Assembly (NCBI GenBank): GCA_963663635.2
Contig: CAXXMY010000020.1
Location: 1 to 64,000, forward strand
Reading direction: 5' to 3'
Origin: Poriferisodalis sp963663635
GTDB taxonomy: Bacteria > Actinomycetota > Acidimicrobiia > Acidimicrobiales > Poriferisodalaceae
DNA: 64,000 nt
Shown here: positions 51,221 through 59,531 of the stretch, piece after piece
How the letters are laid out: every line of letters begins with the position of its first letter
Numbering within the stretch: the stretch's first letter is position 1
The notes under the pieces: model-generated
The model's database searches: none
Told to the model about the DNA's origin: nothing
What the model saw: the letters and a program-made list of their open reading frames with translations, nothing else
Made by a program: the position numbers and the translations under genes

Positions 51221-51985
51221 TTAGTGGGTTGCGGCGATTTGGAGTCCGTCGTGTTCGCGGAGTCGCCAGGATGGGCCGCGGATGTTGAACACGATGGCGT
51301 TGTGGATGAGTCGGTCCAAGATGGCGGCAGCGACGACGGTGTCGCCGAAGATCTCGCCCCATTGGGGCAGGCCTGGGTTGGTGGTGACGATGGTGGGGTG
51401 GCCGCGTTGGTAGCGGGTGTTGACGACCTCGAAGAACCATGCTGGTTCGGCGGGTGTTTTGTGGCGGATGAGGCCGACGTCGTCGATGAGGGGCACGGTG
51501 GGTGCGGTGTAGGCCTTGATCTTGGTGGCGGCGGTGCCGTCGTGGTCGGCTCGCAGCAGCGTTTTGACCATGGCGTCGGCGGTGGTGAAGTAGCCGCGGT
51601 AGCCGGCCTCGACGGCGAGGATCGCGAGTGCGACGGCGAGGTGGGTCTTGCCGCAGCCGGGCTGGCCCAGCAGCCCGATGGGGCGTTGCTCGTCGATGAA
51701 CCGCAGGGTGGCGAGGTCGGCGACGAGCTTGGGGTCGACGGTGGGCTCGAAGTCGAAGTCGAAGTCGGCGATGCGGCGGTGGAACGGGAACCGGGCGTAG
51801 CGCATGCGGGCTGCGAGGCGCCGGTCGCGGTCCGCGCTGGCCTGGGCGGCGACGAGGCGGGCCAGGAACTCGATGTGGGTCCAGTCGGGGGTGCGTGCTT
51901 GTTCGGCGAGGGTGGCGAAGCAGCCGGCGGCGGCGTCGAGTCTGAGGTAGCCGAGATCGGCTTTGATCTGCTCGTAGAGGCTCAT
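51221..51985 (-). CDS. istB: IS21-family helper ATPase IstB
   Basis: A 254-residue AAA+ protein from the ATG at 51985, which overlaps the istA stop by four bases (ATGA). Walker A is at 107-114 (GQPGCGKT), Walker B is VPLIDDVG, and the family blocks ARFPFHRRIADFDF, GYFTTADAMVKTLL and RGHPTIVTTNPGL are present. IstB assembles on target DNA and activates the IstA transposase. It is full-length for the family (about 250 residues). The GTG-containing frame that extends upstream is the istA region in another frame. Confidence 0.9.
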   Translation of the reverse strand: MSLYEQIKADLGYLRLDAAAGCFATLAEQARTPDWTHIEFLARLVAAQASADRDRRLAARMRYARFPFHRRIADFDFDFEPTVDPKLVADLATLRFIDEQRPIGLLGQPGCGKTHLAVALAILAVEAGYRGYFTTADAMVKTLLRADHDGTAATKIKAYTAPTVPLIDDVGLIRHKTPAEPAWFFEVVNTRYQRGHPTIVTTNPGLPQWGEIFGDTVVAAAILDRLIHNAIVFNIRGPSWRLREHDGLQIAATH

Positions 51986-53295
51986 GTGTGTGCCTCGCCC
52001 TCGACGGTGAGCGGGTAGCGGGCAGCGAGATCTATGGGGTCGACGTCGAATCCGTCGCCGGTGTGGGGACGCTGTGGGGGTCCCGGGCTCGATGCCGCCA
52101 GCCGCAGAACGGGTCGCTGGGGGCGATCGGCCATCGCAGCGGTTTGCGCGGCGTGGCGGTGGGCGGGATCCCACACTTCGAGGTGACGGCCTGACACGAG
52201 AGTGTGGGCGGCAACGAGGCGGCCTGCCCAGCGGACCTCGACCCGGTCGGAGTCCACCGCCCGGCGGATCTGCACGCGTTGGCCGAGCACCTCGGGCGGA
52301 ACCGAGCAGCGGGCGCCGTCGATGGACACGAACGGCAAGATGTCGTGGACCCGGCGCGTCTCGACGCAGTCGGTGTCGAACCGGTCCCCCCGCAGCGGCG
52401 ACAGGAACGGTCGCTCCGCGTTCGCCCGGTCAGCGGGACGGGCGCCGGTGGCCCGCGAGGCAACGGCGTGCACGTTCGCGTCCAGCCACTGCGCCGCTCG
52501 CCAGTCGGGGTCGCCGATCGACGCGGGGACGCCTTGGGCTTGCGGCTCGGGCAACAACGTGGCCTGCAACTGGCGGAACGGGCGCTCGACGGTGCCCTTG
52601 CGCTTCGCGTCGCGCGCTTTGCACGAGGTGATCTTCGTGCCGTGATGCGCCGCGAAAGCGACCGTCGGCGGACCCAGCACGAACCGCTTGCCTTGGGAGG
52701 ACCCCAGCGCTCCCATCCGATCCGTGCGGCACGCCGCGGGGATCCCGCCCACAGTGTCGAAGAACCGGATCATTCCCTCGAACGTGTGCTGGCGGTCCTC
52801 GCTCGTGGTGAACCACCAGACCCGCTGACGCGACCAGCACATGATCATCCCGAAACACCGCAGCCGGCCCTGCCAGCCCCAACGCCGAGCCCACACGTCG
52901 AGGTCGCAGAAATCGAACTGGGCTTCCTCGCCCGGATCGGTATGGATCGGGACCGACACCTGATCCGCAGCCCGGAACCGAGCCCCCCGGATGCGGCGCA
53001 GCTCCCTCGTCACTGTCGAATAGCCCCCAGCGAAGCCCTCGGCCGTCAAACAGCGCCACACGCTGACGCCCAACAGCCGCGGATGCGCAGCGATCAAGCT
53101 CCGGCACCTCTCAGCCCAGCGGGCGTTCATCACCTTGGACTCATCGGGCACCATCCGCTTCGCCGCCGGCGGCCCCGCGCGCAAATGCTTCGAGACCGTC
53201 GCCGGACCGAACCCGGTCTCATCGGCGATCTCGCCGATCGCCCATCCCTGCTCTCGCAGGCTGTTGATGTTCACGAACGTCTCCTGGTTCATCAT
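51982..53295 (-). CDS. istA: IS21-family transposase IstA
   Basis: A 437-residue transposase from the ATG at 53295, with GGAGGAG about ten bases upstream. An N-terminal helix-turn-helix (EQGWAIGEIADETGFGPATV) is followed by a DDE integrase core starting at DPGEEAQFDFCDLDVWARRW, with CRTDRMGALGS and KRKGTVERPFRQLQ as later blocks, then the C-terminal beta-barrel (FVSIDGARCSVPPEVLGQRV). It cuts and joins IS21 ends with IstB. The frame is open from end to end. Confidence 0.88.
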   Translation of the reverse strand: MMNQETFVNINSLREQGWAIGEIADETGFGPATVSKHLRAGPPAAKRMVPDESKVMNARWAERCRSLIAAHPRLLGVSVWRCLTAEGFAGGYSTVTRELRRIRGARFRAADQVSVPIHTDPGEEAQFDFCDLDVWARRWGWQGRLRCFGMIMCWSRQRVWWFTTSEDRQHTFEGMIRFFDTVGGIPAACRTDRMGALGSSQGKRFVLGPPTVAFAAHHGTKITSCKARDAKRKGTVERPFRQLQATLLPEPQAQGVPASIGDPDWRAAQWLDANVHAVASRATGARPADRANAERPFLSPLRGDRFDTDCVETRRVHDILPFVSIDGARCSVPPEVLGQRVQIRRAVDSDRVEVRWAGRLVAAHTLVSGRHLEVWDPAHRHAAQTAAMADRPQRPVLRLAASSPGPPQRPHTGDGFDVDPIDLAARYPLTVEGEAHT

Positions 53296-53415
53296 GGGAA
53301 CCGGCTCCTCCAGCGGGATCGATGCTTGGTCGCTCGACACGCCCGAGGAGCCACCGCTCCCAACGGCGGATAGTGATGCCGGGCCAGAAGACCCCCGACA
53401 CCACCGCGAAATTCA

Positions 53416-53729
53416 GTGAGCGCAGAACGCGACTACCGGCAAGCGCTCACAACGCCCCCCAGGCGGCGCGGCCGATGCTCGTCGCAGACGAACCCGACTC
53501 CGTTGACGAGCGATGGGATACCTTCCTCGCTGCGGTCGCGGAACACCTTTGCTGCGAAGCCGGGCTTGGTCCCCCTGCGTGGACGCACGGCCCTACCAGG
53601 CACCTGCCCGAATTCTGGTTCGCAGGCGGTTGCTTCGACTTCGACCGGGCCCGCACCATCGCCACCACTCCAACCGCGTTCGACAGACACGGCGTCTGGC
53701 TGCCTCGCGACGAACCTGTCGTCGTCTAG
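53416..53729 (+). pseudogene. 3' part of the IS21-split antitoxin-like gene
   Basis: The frame containing the ATG at 53475 reads MLVADEPDSVDERWDTFLAA, then VAEHLCCEAGLGPPAWTHGP, then FWFAGGCFDFDRARTIATTP, and stops at TAG 53727-53729. The P-P-A-W and W-F blocks are typical of the helix-turn-helix partner proteins encoded directly before MNT/AbiEii-like nucleotidyltransferases. The TAG is part of a CTAG site; three bases beyond that site on the far side of the inserted elements is the GTG of the nucleotidyltransferase, so before insertion the two genes were three bases apart. As it stands the piece could still make an 84-residue protein from 53475. Confidence 0.5.
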
Positions 53730-55629
53730 GTGGCTGGTGTTTTTTGTGGGTGGGGGGTGCTGGTTGGTGGCAGAATTACGGGTGTGTGGTTTGGGGCGGC
53801 GGGGAGGTTGTTGTCGTGACGGTCGGGGTGTCGGAGTGTCAGGCTGATTTGTTCGCCGGTACTGGTTTTGTGGGGGGCAGGGTGGCGGAGGGGTCGGTTT
53901 TCGGGTTGTTGTTCCGTGAGGGGGATCGGTTGTTCGCGGATTCGTTGTTCGCTGATCTGTTTTCTTCGCGTGGGCGTCGCAGTGTGGCGCCGCGGGTGGT
54001 GGCGTCGGTGATGGTGCTCCAGCGCTGGTTCGGGTTGTCTGATCGTGAGGCGGTGACGGCGTTCGAGTTCGATGTGCGCTGGAAGTACGCGTGCGGTGGT
54101 TTGGCGTTCGATTCTGGGGGGTTCAGCCATACGGTGCTGGTGGGCATGCGGGCGCGTCTGGCGGCTTCGGCGAACCCGAGGCGGATCTTCGATGTGACGC
54201 TCGACGCGGCCCGCGAGGCGGGGGCGGTGTCGCTGCGGCGGGTGCTTGACTCGGCGCCGGTGTATGACGCTGTGGCCACTCAGGACACTGTCACGATGCT
54301 GGCCGGCGCGGTGCGTCAGGCGTTGGCGGCGGCGGATGCGGGGGGCTTCGGTGAGCAGCTGCGGGAGGTGCTGGCCCGCGGCTATGGGTCGGGCGGGAAG
54401 CCTGATTGCGACTGGGAGGACCGGGCTGCGCGCGAGGCGCTGGTGGCAGGGCTCGCCGCGGACGCCTCGGCGGTGCTCGCGGCGATGCAGGGCCGGGCGT
54501 TGAGCGCTGACGCGGCCGAGGCCGCTGAGCTGCTGGCCGCGGTCGTGGGCCAGGACCTCGAACAGGGCCCCGACGGGCGGATGCGCATCGCGCGTCGTGT
54601 CGCAGCGGACCGTGTCATATCCACGGTCGATCCCGACGCCCGCCACGGCCGCAAGAGCACCGCGGGAGGCTTCGACGGCTACAAGGGCCACATCGCTGTG
54701 GACCCCGACTCCGAGATCATCACCGACACCGCCGGCAACGCCGCCGACGCCTCCACCGCCGCAGCACTCATCAAAGACATCCTCAACACAAACACCGACG
54801 GCACAGACACCGACAACACAGACGGCGCAGGCACCGACGGCGCAGGCACCGGCGCCGGTGCCGGCGGGGTCGTGGACGTGTTCGAGGGCCGCCCGACGGT
54901 GTACGGCGACAGCGCCTATGGCAGCGGCGAGTTCCAGCAGCTGCTGCGCGACGAGCGCATCAACTCCAGATGCCGCACCCAGCCGCCCGCCGGACGCGGC
55001 GGGCTCTACCCCAAGGACCGCTTCAGCGTCGACCTCAGCGCCGACACCGTCACATGCCCCGCAGGGATCAGCGTGCAGATCCGCCGCGCACCCAACGGCG
55101 ACGGCACCGCCCGCTTCGCCGGGGCCTGCGCCCACTGCGAACAGCGCAGCCTTTGCACAGCAGCCCAAAACGGCAGAACCATCCGCGTCGGCACACACGA
55201 AGCCGTCCTCGCCGACGCCCGACACCGCCAAAGCGACCCCGCATGGAAAGCCGACTACCACGCCACCCGGCCCAAAGTCGAGCGCAGGCTCGCCCACCTC
55301 AAACGCCGATGGCACGCAGGCCGCAGAGCCCGCGTGCGAGGCCGCCCCAAAGTCGACGCCGACTTCAACTTGCTGGCCGCTGCTGTCAACCTGGCGCGCC
55401 TCGCAACGCTCGGCCTGCACTCCCAACCCACCCGATGGGCCCTCGCCTGACCCCAACACCGCCCGAACCCGCCACCAGCCAGCCACCTGAACCGCTCTGG
55501 GCTTGTCGCAGACCCAAGGATTTGGTTTTCCAGCCCCGCACCGGCCACACCCTCACAACCCACAACAACCCGAACCGTCCCACACCACCAACACCGCACA
55601 CGCCACCAACCCCATTTGGCACCAGCCAC
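53730..55629 (+). mobile_element. IS1182-type insertion sequence at a CTAG target
   Basis: The element lies between CTAG at 53726-53729 and CTAG at 55630-55633. Inverted ends are GTGGCTGGTGTTTTTTGTGG at the left and GTGGCTGGTGCCAAATGGGG read inward from the right. The central transposase gene is open. The CTAG copies look like a 4-bp target duplication. The insertion falls on the junction between the antitoxin-like and nucleotidyltransferase genes. Confidence 0.8.
53816..55450 (+). CDS. IS1182-family transposase
   Basis: A 544-residue DDE transposase from the GTG at 53816 with GGGGAGG nine bases upstream; the longer frame from 53513 runs through the IS end and is not used. Blocks: RRSVAPRVVASVMVLQRWFG, REAVTAFEFDVRWKYACG, DPDARHGRKSTAGGFDGYKG, then VYGDSAYGSGEFQQLL, a cysteine block (GACAHCEQRSLC) and KVERRLAHLKRRWHAGRRAR. 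An unusual low-complexity Thr/Asp/Gly/Ala insert (NTNTDGTDTDNTDGAGTDGA) sits at about residues 323-351, between catalytic segments. No frameshift is seen, so activity is possible. Confidence 0.85.
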   Translation: MTVGVSECQADLFAGTGFVGGRVAEGSVFGLLFREGDRLFADSLFADLFSSRGRRSVAPRVVASVMVLQRWFGLSDREAVTAFEFDVRWKYACGGLAFDSGGFSHTVLVGMRARLAASANPRRIFDVTLDAAREAGAVSLRRVLDSAPVYDAVATQDTVTMLAGAVRQALAAADAGGFGEQLREVLARGYGSGGKPDCDWEDRAAREALVAGLAADASAVLAAMQGRALSADAAEAAELLAAVVGQDLEQGPDGRMRIARRVAADRVISTVDPDARHGRKSTAGGFDGYKGHIAVDPDSEIITDTAGNAADASTAAALIKDILNTNTDGTDTDNTDGAGTDGAGTGAGAGGVVDVFEGRPTVYGDSAYGSGEFQQLLRDERINSRCRTQPPAGRGGLYPKDRFSVDLSADTVTCPAGISVQIRRAPNGDGTARFAGACAHCEQRSLCTAAQNGRTIRVGTHEAVLADARHRQSDPAWKADYHATRPKVERRLAHLKRRWHAGRRARVRGRPKVDADFNLLAAAVNLARLATLGLHSQPTRWALA

Positions 55630-55633
55630 CTAG

Positions 55634-55732
55634 CAGGATGCTGAAAAAGTGCCGAAAACGCGCCTCCGGCAGTGTAAAACCGCAGGTCAGAGCGTTGGCG
55701 ATGTGCTCGAAACCGACTTTTTCAGCACCCTG
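55634..55732. mobile_element. MITE-like 99-bp element with inverted ends
   Basis: Non-coding, flanked by CTAG on both sides (55630-55633 and 55733-55736). Its ends are CAGGATGCTGAAAAAGTGCC at the left and CAGGGTGCTGAAAAAGTCGG read inward from the right, about 18 bp of inverted repeat with few mismatches. It shares the CTAG target with the IS1182-type element beside it, which suggests mobilisation by a transposase of the same family, though its end sequence differs from that element's. Confidence 0.7.
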
Positions 55733-55738
55733 CTAGTC

Positions 55739-56287
55739 GTGCAGCCTTTCACCGCCGACGACCTGCGATCGGCACTCGCAGATCTCGCCAATCGGCTGCA
55801 GCGCCGCAATGCCCGAGCCTGCCTGTACGTCACCGGCGGCGCAGCAATGCTCCTCGCTCACAATGCGACACACGCCACGCGCGACATCAACGCAGCGATC
55901 AGCGGCGACTACGAAGCCGTGATCGACGCTGTGCTGCAGATCGCGCGCGAACGCAACTGGCCGACGACATAGCTCAACGAGCAGGCAACCCCATACATGC
56001 CTTCGCCGGACAGGCGGCACGGCATCGCGGTGTACGAACACCCCCATCTCACCGCCGCCGACACCGCCCAGATGCTTGCTATGAAGGCCCGTGCCGCCCG
56101 ACGAACCGACACCCAAGATGTCCGCCGCCTCGTCACGATCACCGGCATCAACACCCTCGAGCGCATCGAACATCTCGTCACTGACACATTCCCCACACGA
56201 TCGCTCCCAGACCGCCAACGACGCTGGCTCCAAGCTCTTCTCAGAGACACCTCGCTGCGTGAGGGCTACGTGCCAGCATCGGTGTGA
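55739..56287 (+). pseudogene. MNT/AbiEii-like nucleotidyltransferase with nonsense codon
   Basis: From the GTG at 55739: VQPFTADDLRSALADLANRL, then ACLYVTGGAAMLLAHNATHA and TRDINAAISGDYEAV, the G-G-A-A-M ... T-R-D-x-D active-site layout of toxin-type nucleotidyltransferases, but the second Asp is Asn. At 55970-55972 a TAG stands where relatives have Trp (W-L-N-D/E); the frame continues LNEQATPYMPSPDRRHGIAV, then LLAMK-like QMLAMKARAARRTDTQDVRR and LRDTSLREGYVPASV to the stop at 56287. A single TGG to TAG change thus splits the gene, and the active site is also altered. Confidence 0.7.
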
Positions 56288-56369
56288 TTTCAGGTCTCGT
56301 GTCGAGCAGTGCAAGCACCTCGGGTGCTTCATGAGCTGTGCCCTGTCCGGTTCTTAGACTTGGGACCCA

Positions 56370-56681
56370 GTGGTCAAGACTCGATTCTCCCGACCTATCG
56401 AGATCCCCGACGATCTCGCCAACGGCACAGTCGCGCCCCTGACCGGTCGGGTGAAGCTGCCGAACAGCATCGCGTGGAGTGGGCAAGGCGAGTTCGACCT
56501 CAACGACCGCCGCGACCGCATGTACGTGTACCAACTGGTGATGACCGAGGGCACCACCGACGACGTGCGCCGCCATATCGACCTCGGCCATCTCCTCGAG
56601 ATGTGGCACGACATGTGGCTCTCGCCTCACGTCCGCGACAGCTGGGACCGCTGGCTGCGCGACCGCGACCTGATCGCCTAG
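56370..56681 (+). CDS. Antitoxin-like partner of the AbiEii-type nucleotidyltransferase
   Basis: A 103-residue protein from a GTG at 56370, ending four bases before the next gene. The sequence (SRPIEIPDDLANGTVAPLTG, then YVYQLVMTEGTTDDVRRHID and LWLSPHVRDSWDRWL) is helical in its second half. I recognise no strict family, but a small gene directly before an AbiEii-like gene is the usual place of the cognate antitoxin or regulator. It follows the broken pair at 50982-56287, so two modules of the same general type sit side by side. Confidence 0.6.
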   Translation: MVKTRFSRPIEIPDDLANGTVAPLTGRVKLPNSIAWSGQGEFDLNDRRDRMYVYQLVMTEGTTDDVRRHIDLGHLLEMWHDMWLSPHVRDSWDRWLRDRDLIA

Positions 56682-56685
56682 CGCC

Positions 56686-57321
56686 GTGCTCACACCGCTA
56701 CAGCTGCGCGTCTGCCGCATCGTCGTGGCATTGCCCGAAGCGGACATGGTGGCTCTAGCAGGCGGCGGTGCGCTCATCTTGCACGGCATCGTTGACCGTG
56801 CGACCACGGACTTGGACTTCTTCTCCCCCGAAGTCGTCGACGTCCGCACATTCGCCGAGGCCACCCAAAGCGCCCTCATGCGTGAAGGCCTGCACGCCGA
56901 CACGGCACGATCGAGCGCCGATTTTGTGCGTCTCGAGGTCACCGACGGCACCGACGAGATGTCGATCGATGTCGGGATCTCGACGCGGTCGTTCACGCCG
57001 GTGCCCACCCCGCACGGTCGCGTCCTCGCAGCAGAAGATCTCGCAGGCGACAAACTGCTGGCCCTGTTCGGCCTCGCCGAGCCACGAGACTTCCTCGACG
57101 TCCACGCCCTCACAACCCGCTTCGATCTCAGTGAGCTCTACAGGCTCGCTGCGGACAAGGACCCGGGGTTCAGCCTGGAACACCTGCGCGACGCCGTTGG
57201 GGTCTTCGACCGTCATCCGCGCCAGGCGTTCCCGATCGCTGACTCTGAGTACGAACAGCTACGAGACTGGGTCCGCCAATGGCACGACGAACTGCCCCCA
57301 TCGACACCCACGCCGCCGTGA
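56686..57321 (+). CDS. AbiEii-like nucleotidyltransferase (type IV toxin-type)
   Basis: A 211-residue protein from a GTG at 56686. The nucleotidyltransferase signature is intact: ALAGGGALILHGIVDRATTD with LDFFS, giving G-G-G and D42-x-D44. The third block, DEMSIDVGISTR, and LAGDKLLALFGLAEPRDFLD (the K-x-L-A ... R-x-D-x-x-D block of the AbiEii family) follow. In characterised AbiE systems the enzyme is a GTP-binding toxin that arrests growth, including during phage infection, and is held back by the partner gene. Here the partner is probably the 103-residue protein just upstream. Function as a defence or stabilisation module is inference. Confidence 0.75.
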   Translation: MLTPLQLRVCRIVVALPEADMVALAGGGALILHGIVDRATTDLDFFSPEVVDVRTFAEATQSALMREGLHADTARSSADFVRLEVTDGTDEMSIDVGISTRSFTPVPTPHGRVLAAEDLAGDKLLALFGLAEPRDFLDVHALTTRFDLSELYRLAADKDPGFSLEHLRDAVGVFDRHPRQAFPIADSEYEQLRDWVRQWHDELPPSTPTPP

Positions 57322-57711
57322 TGATGCTGCGGTCAAGCGTGCGAGCCGACATGCAGCGGCCGTCGTCGACTCAGCTCATATAGCTGACTTCGAGCGTGGG
57401 GTGCGTCGTCAGGTACGCGGTGCTGTTACGCATCCCGTCGGCGCTGAGCCCGAACACCTCGGTGGGGGGGATGCGCGAATTACAAATCCCGAGGTCAGGG
57501 GTTTGACGGCTGAGCGGTTTGGAACGGATTTCGCGCGATCCTGGAACGTTTCTTGGGCTTGTGGGCGCGAAAGCCCAGGTCAGAGGCGTGATCGCCGTTT
57601 TTGTCGCCTGCCTATCCCGACAGGGTCGATAGTGTTGTCACCCAGGCCTTGAGGGAAATCCGGCGCAGGGGCTACGTGCAGGCATGGTAATTGCCTATGG
57701 GAGGGAAATCT
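57322..57711. other. Intergenic region before the ABC transporter operon
   Basis: No gene is supported. It contains a hairpin (CTTGGGCTT ... AAGCCCAGG, at about 57552-57580) and a small GGCG-TGAT-CGCC stem followed by TTTTT (about 57585-57605), a weak candidate terminator for the AbiEii-like gene. The end holds GGGAGGGAAATCT, the ribosome binding site of the transporter lipoprotein. Confidence 0.4.
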
Positions 57712-59430
57712 GTGACACATCTACGCAAATCCAAGATGCGGCCGGTGTGGCTGCTGCTAAGTGCATTCGCTTTGATCGCGGCGGCCTGTGGTGCCGATAG
57801 CGGCGGCGGTGCCGACGAGCCCGCAGCCGACGAGCCCGCAGCCGACGAGCCCGCAGCCGACGAGCCCGCAGCCGACGAGCCCGCAGCCGACGAGCCCGCA
57901 GCCGACGAGCCCGCAGCCGACGAGCCCGCAGCCGACGAGCCCGCAGCCGACGAGCCCGCAGCCGACGAGCCCGCAGCAGGGGGCGGCGAGCTGATCATCG
58001 CGCTCACGACGCAGCCCAACGCGATCGACGGCGCGAACGCGGCCGAACGCAACGCAGGCAATGTGGCCAACCAGATATTCGATCCGTTGGTGTGGATCAA
58101 TGACGACTTGGAGTTCGAGCCAGCTCTCGCCGAGTCGTGGACAGTATCTGACGACGGTCTAACGTACACTTTCAAATTACGTGAGGACGTGCTGTTCCAT
58201 AACGGCGAACCGTTCAACGCGGACTCCGTAGTATTCTCGTGGGAGGTACAAAGGACCCCGGACAATCAGTACTTCAACTACTACCAACGAGCGTCCGAGG
58301 TTAACAAGATCGACGAATTCACTGTCGAACTCGTCGCACCGGAACCCAATGCACTATTCCTCGGTCTCACGGCTGGTATATGGTTCTTTGTTCCTCCTGA
58401 ATACTACGCTGAGGTCGGGCTCACGGGGTTCGGCCAAGCGCCGGTAGGCACCGGTCCGTTCATGCTGACCGAGTGGGTCCAGGGTGACCGCATCGTGTTG
58501 GACCGGAACCCGAACTACTGGCGTGAGGGCTTCCCCAAACTTGACCGGCTCATATTCCGGCCGATCACCGAGTCCTCCACCCGGGCCTCAGCGATCCAGA
58601 CGGGCGAGGTCGACATCGTGAGCCGCCTCAGCCCCGACGAAGCTGCGTCGCTAGAGGGCATCGACGGGGTCAACGTCATCGAGTACCCAACCAACCGCGT
58701 GTACTACATCGCGTTCAACAACCTCACCACTGGTGTGGGCGAACCAATCGAAGATCCCCTCGTGCGCCAGGCCCTCAACTATGCGGTCGACGTCCAAGGC
58801 ATCATTGGCGCTCTGTTCAACGGCAAGGGCAGCCAAGCCACCGGGATGATGACGCGGGCCGACTTCGGTTACAACGACGGTCTCATACCGTATCCCCACG
58901 ACCCTGATCGGGCGCGGGAGTTGTTGGCCGAAGCCGGGTTCGCCGATGGGTTCGACATTGGATTCGCGTGCCCGTCGGGTGCCTACACCAACTTCGAGCA
59001 GGTGTGCGAAGCCGTCGCGGCCCAACTCGGCGACGTAGGAGTCAAAGCGCCACTTGAGATCATCGAGTCCGGGGCCTACTGGGACCTGGAGGCGGATAAG
59101 CAGCTACCGCCGCTATTCGGCGATAGCTGGTCGAACGCCAATCCTGAGGGATGGGACCGCCTGCAGGGGGCCATGGGCGGCAACGCTGCAAGCTTCTCAG
59201 CATGGTCTGACCCCGTGGTTGACGATCTCCTCGTTCAGATACTCGCGACCCCCGACGACGACGAGCGTGCGGATCTGTACCGACAGCTGCAACAGGGGAT
59301 GCACGATAACCCACCATTCATCTATCTCTACGTGCCGTTTTCATTCGAAGCAACCAGCGATCGAGTCTCCAACTACAAGCCGCGCTCGGCCGAGGAATAT
59401 TGGCTCTGGGACCTAGCGGTGGCTCCCTGA
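57712..59430 (+). CDS. ABC transporter substrate-binding lipoprotein (peptide/nickel family 5)
   Basis: A 572-residue lipoprotein from the GTG at 57712 (GGGAGG upstream). The signal peptide ends in a lipobox (L-I-A-A-A-C26). Residues 34-88 are eleven ADEPA repeats, a flexible acidic tether. The rest is a family-5 solute-binding protein: FDPLVWINDDLEFEPALAES, WTVSDDGLTYTFKLREDVLF, HNGEPFNADSVVFSW, GTGPFMLTEW and NPNYWREGFPKLDRLIFRPI are its classic blocks. It captures oligopeptides or similar solutes outside the cell and hands them to the permeases encoded next. Substrate cannot be told from sequence. It is separated from them by a strong hairpin. Confidence 0.88.
   Translation: MTHLRKSKMRPVWLLLSAFALIAAACGADSGGGADEPAADEPAADEPAADEPAADEPAADEPAADEPAADEPAADEPAADEPAADEPAAGGGELIIALTTQPNAIDGANAAERNAGNVANQIFDPLVWINDDLEFEPALAESWTVSDDGLTYTFKLREDVLFHNGEPFNADSVVFSWEVQRTPDNQYFNYYQRASEVNKIDEFTVELVAPEPNALFLGLTAGIWFFVPPEYYAEVGLTGFGQAPVGTGPFMLTEWVQGDRIVLDRNPNYWREGFPKLDRLIFRPITESSTRASAIQTGEVDIVSRLSPDEAASLEGIDGVNVIEYPTNRVYYIAFNNLTTGVGEPIEDPLVRQALNYAVDVQGIIGALFNGKGSQATGMMTRADFGYNDGLIPYPHDPDRARELLAEAGFADGFDIGFACPSGAYTNFEQVCEAVAAQLGDVGVKAPLEIIESGAYWDLEADKQLPPLFGDSWSNANPEGWDRLQGAMGGNAASFSAWSDPVVDDLLVQILATPDDDERADLYRQLQQGMHDNPPFIYLYVPFSFEATSDRVSNYKPRSAEEYWLWDLAVAP
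57811..57975 (+). repeat. Eleven exact 15-bp repeats (GCCGACGAGCCCGCA)
   Basis: A perfect minisatellite inside the lipoprotein gene encodes (Ala-Asp-Glu-Pro-Ala)11 directly after the lipid anchor. The unit length is a multiple of three, so changes in number only lengthen or shorten the tether. Perfect identity at all codon positions suggests recent expansion by slippage. Confidence 0.95.
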
Positions 59431-59459
59431 CAGACGCCGGCTCGTAAGCCAATGGTCGA

Positions 59460-59494
59460 CCGGTGGGCCGAGGTACTACACCTCGGCCCACCGG
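59460..59494 (+). promoter_or_regulatory. Strong hairpin between lipoprotein and permease genes
   Basis: CCGGTGGGCCGAGGT and ACCTCGGCCCACCGG form a perfect 15-bp stem with the loop ACTAC. There is no T-tract after it (taatta follows), so it is not a standard terminator. Such hairpins after a binding-protein gene often stop 3' decay or cause partial termination, so that more binding protein is made than permease. Confidence 0.75.
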
Positions 59495-59531
59495 TAATTA
59501 GCGCAAGGAGAGCGAGCAGAACGGAGAGTCG

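Larger units (their letters stand above)
51177..53415 (-). mobile_element. IS21-family insertion sequence
   Basis: A 2.24-kb element bounded by TGAAGTTCGCGGTGGGCGTG at the left and TGAATTTCGCGGTGGTGTCG read inward from 53415, with the TG...CA ends usual for IS21. It encodes istA and istB in the standard overlapping order on the minus strand, both open. It is the most intact IS in the window together with the IS1182-type element, and may still be active. Confidence 0.85.

Noticed and set aside
50961..51440. Minus-strand 159-codon frame overlapping the IS21 end
   Set aside because: It runs across the IS21 boundary and its upstream half is Arg/Pro/His-rich shadow sequence of istB.
57811..57975. 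Possible CRISPR or satellite array
   Set aside because: Uninterrupted 15-bp units in frame within a lipoprotein gene, coding for ADEPA.
59460..59494. Rho-independent terminator
   Set aside because: The stem is strong but no T-tract follows and the operon continues; a stabilising or attenuating hairpin fits better.
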